This document shows, piece by piece, positions 7,389 to 14,400 of a stretch of DNA of 15,409 bases. A program made the translations under genes and the position numbers. This stretch comes from an uncultured Phycisphaerae bacterium. GTDB lineage: Bacteria; Planctomycetota; Phycisphaerae; Phycisphaerales; SM1A02. Location of the stretch: NCBI GenBank assembly GCA_937899935.1, contig CALCOW010000016.1, forward strand, positions 1-15,409. Reading direction: 5' to 3'. Positions within the stretch are counted from its first letter, which is position 1, and every line of letters begins with the position of its first letter. The notes beneath the pieces are model-generated. The model made no database searches, was not told the origin of the DNA, and saw only the letters and a program-made list of their open reading frames with translations.

Positions 7389-8916
7389 CATCAATCTACG
7401 TCAGCAGTCCACAGAACGTCGAGGCCTCGTCCTGGTGCTCGTATTGGTCATTATGCTGTTTGCAATTTGGACGGCAAGCGTGCTTGTGTCAACGGCTCAG
7501 GTGCAAGCCGGTTCTACATCGATTGCAGAGCAACAGGCTCGTAGTCATGCAATCCTCCTGTCAGGGATCGAAGTTGTTGCTGAGAAGCTACAAAATCAGC
7601 GAACAGGAATACGCGCAGGTGATTCACTTCACTTTGAAGATGAATACGTGCTCTTTAGTGATCAGGGGCGTCATGGGATCATACGACTCTTGCCAGTGGC
7701 CCCTGATGGCAGTGTGTTTCGAAATGAAGCAACCTGTTTAGACATTAATCATGTGACTGCTGATCAGCTTTTGAAAACTGGCTTGGTTGAACCAGAGATT
7801 GCAAATGCAATCGTGTCTCGACGTGGAAGTATTGGAACATATGGTTCTATTAGCGAACTGTTAACCGTTGATGGGGTGACACCAGAATGTCTTTATGGTG
7901 AAATTGGTGAATTAGATTTCACATCACAAGCGATTGGTCAGCAGCAGGGACTGGGTGAGCGCATACTGGACCGTCTCGAAGTTTCATTGCCGCGCGGCCT
8001 GGCTGATGTCGTCACGGTGTACGCATGTGAGCCAATGACATCAATACAGGGTGGATCAATGATCAACCTTTCTGATGGTTGGTCCAGCCAGATTGAAGGT
8101 GAACTGAGCGATCTTCTTAAGAATGAAAAGACAGCCCTCATCAAATCAGTTGTTCAAAGACAACAACCCAAAAATGACGGCGTATTCGCCCAAATGCTGG
8201 CTAGCGAGTTGCCACCAAATGAGCTTGCCAACATTATGGATTTGGTCACCTGCGAAAAAACACCAAATCGTCTCGCTCGAATTGACATTAATCATGCAAG
8301 CCCATTGGTTTTAGAGGCTTTTGGGATACTGGAGGCTGATCAGTTACAACAAGTGATCGATCGAAGGGATGAGCTTGACGAAGCATCCCGCTTGTCGCCT
8401 TTATGGCCATATGTCTTAGGTGCGATCCGCCAGGATCAGTTGGCTGATTTCTTCAATAGGGCGACGACGCATGGCTTGGCCTATCGCTTTATTCTTGCTG
8501 CTGGCGAGGTTAACAGTGATGAACCACATGCTCAGTTGATAGAACCTTGCATCTACGAGGTGGTGATAGATCTCGTCGACTCCGCCCCACGTGTTGCCTA
8601 CCTACGAGATATCAGCCTGCTCCAGACAGCTGCGAGACTGACCATTCAGGCGAGCGAAGCCACGGGCAGCCAGGATGATCAGAGCTTGGAGATGCCGTTA
8701 CCACCGGCGGCTTCACTTCCAGATCAGAATCGGGGACTTGATTCAGAAGAGCTTTTAAATACTGGGGTTACCGCTTTTGAGGCTCCAAAAGTGATGGAAC
8801 GAGTGGATTTCTCGAGGGATCGTCCGGATGAACTCAAGGGGCTGAAAACCGATGAAACACCTCCTACAGCAGAGGTGGAAGATGGGCGAATTGGCCGCTG
8901 GCGCGTTGTTGACTAA
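7381..8916 (+). CDS. gspK: Minor pseudopilin GspK-like, enlarged
   Basis: Largest pseudopilin, expected to cap the pseudopilus tip. The N-terminus has ERRG followed by LVLVLVLVIMLFAIWTASVL. As known for GspK, the conserved Glu at +5 is absent. Two helix-hairpin-helix-like segments typical of the T2SSK fold are visible: LDINHVTADQLLKTG with ISELLTVDGVTPE (about 7738-7890), and RIDINHASPLVLEAFGI (about 8278-8330). I choose ATG 7381, which overlaps the gspJ end and has GGCGAGG (7365-7371) upstream; in-frame TTG 7360 and ATG 7372 are less likely. At 511 residues it is longer than the usual 300-350. Much of the excess is an acidic, Pro-rich C-terminal tail (about 8640-8913) without recognisable fold that ends in a short GRIGRWRVVD stretch. 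Gene order after I and J supports GspK. Confidence 0.85.
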   Translation: MNNINLRQQSTERRGLVLVLVLVIMLFAIWTASVLVSTAQVQAGSTSIAEQQARSHAILLSGIEVVAEKLQNQRTGIRAGDSLHFEDEYVLFSDQGRHGIIRLLPVAPDGSVFRNEATCLDINHVTADQLLKTGLVEPEIANAIVSRRGSIGTYGSISELLTVDGVTPECLYGEIGELDFTSQAIGQQQGLGERILDRLEVSLPRGLADVVTVYACEPMTSIQGGSMINLSDGWSSQIEGELSDLLKNEKTALIKSVVQRQQPKNDGVFAQMLASELPPNELANIMDLVTCEKTPNRLARIDINHASPLVLEAFGILEADQLQQVIDRRDELDEASRLSPLWPYVLGAIRQDQLADFFNRATTHGLAYRFILAAGEVNSDEPHAQLIEPCIYEVVIDLVDSAPRVAYLRDISLLQTAARLTIQASEATGSQDDQSLEMPLPPAASLPDQNRGLDSEELLNTGVTAFEAPKVMERVDFSRDRPDELKGLKTDETPPTAEVEDGRIGRWRVVD

Positions 8917-8953
8917 GCCAGGATATACACAATCAAATGGTTCCTGAGCATGG

Positions 8954-8969
8954 TGCCTCGCGTGAGGCA
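8954..8969 (+). promoter_or_regulatory. Hairpin covering the gspL ribosome binding site
   Basis: TGCCTC (8954-8959), loop GCGT, GAGGCA (8964-8969) form a perfect six-pair stem with a four-base loop in the 58-base gap between gspK and gspL. The GAGG inside the 3' arm (8964-8967) is the only good Shine-Dalgarno match for the TTG start at 8975, seven bases on. The fold would hide the ribosome binding site. There is no U-tract, so it is not an intrinsic terminator. A regulatory role is inferred only. Confidence 0.45.
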
Positions 8970-8974
8970 ACCTC

Positions 8975-10528
8975 TTGTCGGTACAATCTTTGGCGATCAA
9001 GGATCGATCAACCGTGCTGGCTCAACGTCATACCACAATCATCGACCTCGGACGGTCGAGAATGAGAGTTCTTCAGGCGCATCGCGCTGGCAGTGGCTAT
9101 ACGGTTACTCGTTCTTGGGCAAAACACCTCCCAACTGAACTTAAGAGGAATGATGCAGATGCAATTGGCAGTTGGATCGGGCAAGAATTGCGCGTTGCGG
9201 GATTCAAGCGAGGGACAGCGATCGTTTCGCTTCCCCGCGAAGATGTCGTAGTGAAGCGTCTGATTCTGCCTACAACAGACCTCAATGAGTTGCCTCAAAT
9301 GACGTTGCTAGCAATGCAGCGTGAACTCAGTCTCGATGCATCTTCTGTTGTCATTGACTTTCAGGTTCTTGAATCAGATGGCGTCAATAGCATTGTGCTT
9401 GCTGTCGCGGTACCCACTGAAACACTCCATCTCGCCAGGCAGACCGTCCGGGCTGCGGGTTTTAAAGTGAGATCTATTTCACTGCGAGCTTTCGGATCAG
9501 TGGCGATCGTTGCCAATGCTTCTCAGTCTGAAGACAGTAACGCCAGTGGAACACTAACAATTGATGTCACCAATACTGGAATCGAGTTCTGTGTAGTGAA
9601 GTCTGGGAGTTTGCAGTTTTCACGAGCTGCTGATTTCATAGAAAGTGAGCTCGTTGATGACATGGCTGAAGCCGTGTTGACTGAGACAACCAGGACATGG
9701 ACCAGTTTTCGCATTATTGATGAGGGGCACCCAGTTGATCGTGTCGTTGTGTTTGCGCCAGCAGCGATCCGATCCCGCATTATTACTGAGGTGGCGGCAA
9801 TCGTCGGCGCACCTGTCGAAGACCCTCACACGAATCTAAAGATCGAAGTACCTGCTATTCAAATGCAAGAATTGTGGCCAGCTGCAGGTTTGTTATTACA
9901 AGAGAAATGTGATGGGCGGGCCATTGATCTGGAACACCCAACAAGAACCGTCGATCAAGTTGCGGTCCGTCGTCGTCGATTGGCTTTGGTAGCGTCACTC
10001 TTTTTAGTCGTTGTGGCTGCTGCATGGACGCTTGTAAATATGAATCTTCGTGGCCTTCAGGCCAACCTTGATGATCTTTCCCAACAACGTTCGTCGCTCT
10101 ACACCGAATATGCGAGACACTTTCGAGATCAGTTCCAACTCTCTCATCTCGAATTCTGGGAGTCGGCACAGATAGATGTCCTTGGGCATCTTCTCTATAC
10201 ACATCAGCTTGCCCCTACCGATGCAAATGTGGTTATTGACCGCTGGATGGGTCTACTAGAGTTCTCTGGCGTTGAGTATGACCGTTCGACTCAAGAGTTT
10301 ATTGCGCCCCAGTCAATCACGATTGTGATGGACGGAGAGGCACAAGAACGAGTCACCGCTGACGCCTATCGTCAAGCCTTGGTTGACGATGAAGTCTACA
10401 GTGTCAGCTCATCAGGTGCGGATGCTGAAAGTGGGTCGCGCCTTGGCCACGCCTTTACATATCGGCTGACTTCGCGTCGAGAATCACCTCAGCCAAAAGA
10501 CCAAGAAAACCTGGAGCCTGAGACATGA
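8975..10528 (+). CDS. gspL: GspL-like assembly platform protein (PilM + PilN architecture)
   Basis: Bitopic inner-membrane protein expected to bind the assembly ATPase on the cytoplasmic side and GspM on the periplasmic side. Residues 1 to about 325 look like an actin-fold PilM/GspL cytoplasmic domain: TTIIDLGRSRMRVLQ (first phosphate-like motif), AIVSLPREDVVVKRLILP, MQRELSLDASSVVIDFQVL, and TLTIDVTNTGIEFCVVKSG (second phosphate-like motif). A basic stop RRRR precedes a membrane helix at about 336-355 (LALVASLFLVVVAAAW). Then comes a coiled-coil-like stretch LRGLQANLDDLSQQRSSLY and a C-terminal periplasmic part with ITIVMDGEAQERVTADAYRQ, as in PilN/GspL. Total 517 residues, somewhat long for GspL. 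The start is TTG 8975 (GAGG seven bases upstream); no ATG lies in frame before the actin-like motif. A GTG at 9014 would trim 13 residues. The stop overlaps the gspM start (ATGA). Confidence 0.8.
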   Translation: MSVQSLAIKDRSTVLAQRHTTIIDLGRSRMRVLQAHRAGSGYTVTRSWAKHLPTELKRNDADAIGSWIGQELRVAGFKRGTAIVSLPREDVVVKRLILPTTDLNELPQMTLLAMQRELSLDASSVVIDFQVLESDGVNSIVLAVAVPTETLHLARQTVRAAGFKVRSISLRAFGSVAIVANASQSEDSNASGTLTIDVTNTGIEFCVVKSGSLQFSRAADFIESELVDDMAEAVLTETTRTWTSFRIIDEGHPVDRVVVFAPAAIRSRIITEVAAIVGAPVEDPHTNLKIEVPAIQMQELWPAAGLLLQEKCDGRAIDLEHPTRTVDQVAVRRRRLALVASLFLVVVAAAWTLVNMNLRGLQANLDDLSQQRSSLYTEYARHFRDQFQLSHLEFWESAQIDVLGHLLYTHQLAPTDANVVIDRWMGLLEFSGVEYDRSTQEFIAPQSITIVMDGEAQERVTADAYRQALVDDEVYSVSSSGADAESGSRLGHAFTYRLTSRRESPQPKDQENLEPET

Positions 10529-10950
10529 AGAGTGCTCAGGTCAAAAGACAAATAACAGTCATTAGCTTGATTGCTATTGCGAGTGCCATTTCCTGGTATG
10601 TGGTTGACCGTACTTATTTATCTCCTCGAAGTGACATCTTGACGGCCATTGAATCGGAAAAGGCTTCAATCATTAAGTACCGTGAGGCACTGAGTCGTGA
10701 TCCAGTCATCCAGCGGTCCATTCGTGATTACGCGAGTCGGACATTAGGTGGAGATCTTGAGACGGTTGATCATGAGTTGCGTGCCCGTCTCAATCACATT
10801 GGCCAGATTTCTAATGTGACAGATGTTCGTGGTGATACAGGGAGATATGTCTCATTACAGTCTCCCGCAAAGCGTTCGTTTAAGGGTAGCCTGCGTGATG
10901 AGATTGACTTTGTAGAAATTGATGGCTCGATCTCTGCTGAATGGCAATAG
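10525..10950 (+). CDS. gspM: GspM/PilO-like membrane protein, probably shortened by a frame change
   Basis: Small bitopic protein: a short basic N-terminus, one membrane helix at about residues 9-27 (ITVISLIAIASAISWYVVD), then a helical, charged stretch (LTAIESEKASIIKYREAL) and the start of a beta-rich domain ending EIDFVEIDGSISAEWQ. This is the PilO/GspM layout, in which the coiled coil and ferredoxin-like domain are periplasmic and pair with GspL/PilN. The ATG overlaps the gspL stop. At 141 residues it is short for PilO/GspM (commonly about 160-220), and it stops where a PilO-type domain would normally continue with a helix and a final strand. A sequence of exactly that kind (VKAVVRLTTLF, then PRQVVES) is found immediately downstream in the +1 frame. 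The assignment rests on topology and position; sequence conservation in this family is weak. Confidence 0.62.
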   Translation: MKSAQVKRQITVISLIAIASAISWYVVDRTYLSPRSDILTAIESEKASIIKYREALSRDPVIQRSIRDYASRTLGGDLETVDHELRARLNHIGQISNVTDVRGDTGRYVSLQSPAKRSFKGSLRDEIDFVEIDGSISAEWQ

Positions 10951-11392
10951 AGTGAAGGCTGTCGTACGTCTGACCACATTATTCTTGCCTGGTCGGGTGC
11001 CTCGCCAGGTGGTAGAGAGCCAGTGGAATAAGAGCAGGCTAAGTCGATTTGCAACCTTACTTACAGACAGTCCGTTTCGACTATCACCGCCAGCAGTGCC
11101 GGCGGTCGCTGTTTTGGCAAAGCCAGCACCACCACCATTCCCGTATCACAAATGGTCATTGACAGGTCTCATTGAATCGCCACTCACTGAGGCTCACATC
11201 AGAAATGCAGCATCTGGAAAATCACATGTCTTAAGAATCGGTGATCGATTCCATGAAATGGAATTAGTTGATGTCAGAGGTTTTGTAGCAGAGTTTATTT
11301 TGGATGGGAAAGTCTGCTTAGTGGAACTTGGTTCGACGATGGTCGATCGCCGAGAACTATCAGACGCGGAGAGGATTGGTTCAGCACAATAG
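10922..11392 (+). CDS. GspC/PilP-like periplasmic HR-domain protein, N-terminus doubtful
   Basis: The C-terminal half resembles the HR domain of GspC or PilP, which connects the inner-membrane platform to the N0 domain of the secretin: WSLTGLIESP, then HIRNAASGKSHVLRIGDRF and ELVDVRGFVAEFILDG, closing with KVCLVELG. Before it lies a Pro/Ala-rich linker (PPAVPAVAVLAKPAPPPFPY), common in these periplasmic linkers. Odd: there is no signal peptide or membrane helix, though such a domain should be periplasmic. The ATG at 10922 lies inside the gspM-like gene with no Shine-Dalgarno sequence, and GTG 10952 is an alternative without one either. Residues from VKAVVRLTTLF to RFATLLTDSPF look like the missing C-terminal part of the preceding PilO-like domain. 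The two frames may therefore encode one PilO-PilP-like protein interrupted by a one-base shift. The gspD-like gene starts 15 bases downstream. Confidence 0.5.
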   Translation: MARSLLNGNRVKAVVRLTTLFLPGRVPRQVVESQWNKSRLSRFATLLTDSPFRLSPPAVPAVAVLAKPAPPPFPYHKWSLTGLIESPLTEAHIRNAASGKSHVLRIGDRFHEMELVDVRGFVAEFILDGKVCLVELGSTMVDRRELSDAERIGSAQ

Positions 11393-11407
11393 AATGGGAG
11401 CTTCAGG

Positions 11408-14400
11408 ATGGAGATGGGTCGCATGGATCGGGACCACCCAAAGTATAAAAAAGTAAGACGCATTGATGCCGTACATTATGTGCACGGTTTGTTGCGGAAG
11501 AGCAGTGGGTTGTGTTGGCTGTTGGCTATCATTGCTTCGTTTGCTGGTCATACAGCTATTTGTGCTGCAGTCCAAGATGGAGATGTTCAGTCGGAAGCTA
11601 CCGATGAGGATCGCATTCGCTTTAGTTTTAAGGGTGCTTCTTTCGATCAGGTACTTGACTACTTCTCCCGCGTCACCGGGATGCCGATTGTCAAAGAGTC
11701 GGCCGTACCCGACGGCACAATTGATTACCTCTCACCCGTCTCATACTCTCAAAGTGAGGCCTTACAGGTTCTCAATATTCTTCTGCAGTCGCAGGGCGTC
11801 ATGTTGCGTGTGGAAAACGACATGCTTTATCTGCAAGCGCTAAAAGAAATGGCTCGAGAGAACATACCGACGTTTATTAGCGAGTTATCAGATGATATTA
11901 CAGATGATCAAATGGTGACCTTGGTCTTGCCACTTAATATTGCTCTCGCCAAGCCGATTGCAGAGAAACTTAGCACCATGGTGGCGGCGTATGGATCGAT
12001 TCAACCACTGGAACAACAAAACGCACTGGTGATTACGGAGACCGCTGCTCAGGTTCGAAGATTGATTCAGATCATTCAAGAGCTTGATCGGGAAGATCCA
12101 GAAGGTGTGATCGAGATTATTCCGGTGGAACATGGCAAGGCCACGGAGTTGATGCAGCCACTTAAAGCACTACTGAGTGAGCGAGTCATCAAATATGTGA
12201 TCAACCAAGAAGGTAAGCAAGTCAAACTTGAGGAAGACTCATTACCTGGACTGAAGCTGACGGTTGACAAAAGAACCAACGCACTGATCGCAAAAGGAAC
12301 ACGGCAGCGATTAGACAAACTTAAAGAGGCTCTTGAGTTACTGGATGTCCCAACAGTGGAAGGTCGCCGCAGTGTAAAAACAATACAACTAAATGAACTA
12401 TCGCCTGCAAATGCGAAAGCTCGCCTTAATGAGTTGTTTGCATCATGGCCGGCGGAAGATCGACCAATTGTTTTAGCACTAGACGGGCAGAGCAAGGTTG
12501 TGTGCGTTGGGAAAGAGGCAGCGCTCGCTGAAGCCGCCTTGCTGTTGACAGCAATCGATGGGCGATCGAACGAAGATCAGGCTAAAGATGCGATGACAAT
12601 TGTTCCAATCAAACATGTCACAGCCAAGGTAGCAATCGCATCATTAAGTCAATTACTTAATGAGCGGCAAAAAGAAAAAATAAAAATCGTCGCTGGTCCC
12701 GATGGGCAGTCTCTGATATTAGGTGGTCCAGAAAATGGTGTTCAACAAATCGCAGAAATGGTTGAGTTCATCGACCGCCCGTCAAGTGGTGTGCTGGATG
12801 TACGACTTGTCAAGGTGCCATCAGATGATCCAATTGGTTTAGTTCGAGCGGCGCAATCACTTGTTGATCGCAGTGTAGGTTCCGGCCAGCCAGCAACAAA
12901 ACTCGAAGTGACCTTAGATGAGAGCACTCGCACACTCACATTAATAGGAGATAGCGAATCAGTTAACGGTTTTATAAGCGCTCTTGAGATGGTCCAGAAA
13001 AACAACATCTTGCCGAGTGAGACAAAGCAGATTCGATTAATCGAGACCAAGCCATCAGAAATTGTTGAGCCGTTGCGATCTCTGCTAGATCCATTGCTAC
13101 GAAATACGAATGGCATCGCTGTTAAGCCTGTCCAAATCGAAGCAGTCGACCAGCTCGATCTTCTGGTCGTCACTGCAGAGCCAAGTCAATTTGAGATGAT
13201 TGAATCAATCATTGAACAGCTCGATCAGTTGGACGCCAAGGACATGGAGTTCTTGGTAATACCTCTGACTGATGTAAGTGATGTCGTTGGGCTTGTTGAG
13301 CGTGCTGAGACTCTTTATGCACTCCTGAGCACGGGACTAGAAGATCGAGATGCCAGATTGCCCAATGTAGAGATTGATTCGGTGACCGGGCAGCTACTGG
13401 TATCGGGCTGGGCGGAATCAGTTCGTCGTTTTGCTGGTGCAATAGAACAAGCCCGGCAACTACAGCCACCGAGTAGAGAAGGTCGCATGATGATGTTGAC
13501 CCAAGCAAAAGCCAGCGAAGTACAAGAACAACTACTGGAAATTCTAAGTCAGGCCAAACCAATTGGAATCAACAGGCAGATTGCCTTGCCAGAAATTCAG
13601 GTGATAGATTCAAATAACAGCATTTACGTGGTCGCAGAAGCAGAACAGCATGCAATGATTAGTAAGCTTCTAGAAGAGCTAGATACGTTTGAACATCAAT
13701 CTCTTCCACCTATGAAGCTATTACAAATTCGGGCGGCCGATGCCACGCAGATTGCAGACATGCTGCGCGTGCGATATGCAAGTCGTCCAGCGGAGATGCG
13801 ACGTGACCGCCCGGTCGAGTTATCGGCAGATACAGCGACGAATACCTTGATCATCTCTGCGCATCCAGAGGTGTTTAACGAGGTACAATCTTTTGTTGCT
13901 GAGATAAATGCAAATGGCGAAAGTGAATCTGAACGAACGACGATCATTTTGCCTCTTCAGCAAGCCCGTGCCACGGATGTGGCCGCAGCACTCGATAAAC
14001 TCTATCCAGAGCCACCTATCCCCTTGGATCGGCGCGGAAAACCAATGCCGCATCTCAGGCCAATGAAGGAAGTGCATATTAGCGCTGATGCTGCAACGAA
14101 TACACTCATCATCGAGGCACCGAGCGAGCGTCGAGCTTCCTTTGAATCGCTTGTCGAGAAACTCGATCTGCAAAAGGCTATAGAAGTTCGCACTTTTCCC
14201 GTCGAGCATGCTGAGATTAGCTCCATCGCTGAGGCAATTTCAAGGCTCGCTGATGCTGGCGCATTAAGTCCAACAGGGCAAGATCGTCGCGTGCCGGTTT
14301 CAATAACACCAGATCCATTAACTCGAACACTCATTGTCTCTGGACCAGCCGAGATCTTTGAAACAGTTCAGCGTGTCTTGGGTGAGTTAGATCTACCTCC

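Noticed and set aside
11463..11843. Plus-strand open frame of 126 codons overlapping the gspD start, with Cys-rich N-terminus
   Set aside because: It is out of frame with the signal peptide and N0-like domain, which occupy the same bases and are well supported; the product has no domain pattern.
12076..12495. Antisense open frame of 139 codons on the minus strand
   Set aside because: Same reasoning: Ser-rich shadow opposite the module array, no recognisable domain or ribosome binding site.
12742..13173. Antisense open frame of 143 codons on the minus strand
   Set aside because: It lies wholly inside the strongly supported GspD-like module array; the product is Ser/Thr/Arg-rich with no motif and looks like the codon shadow of the sense frame.
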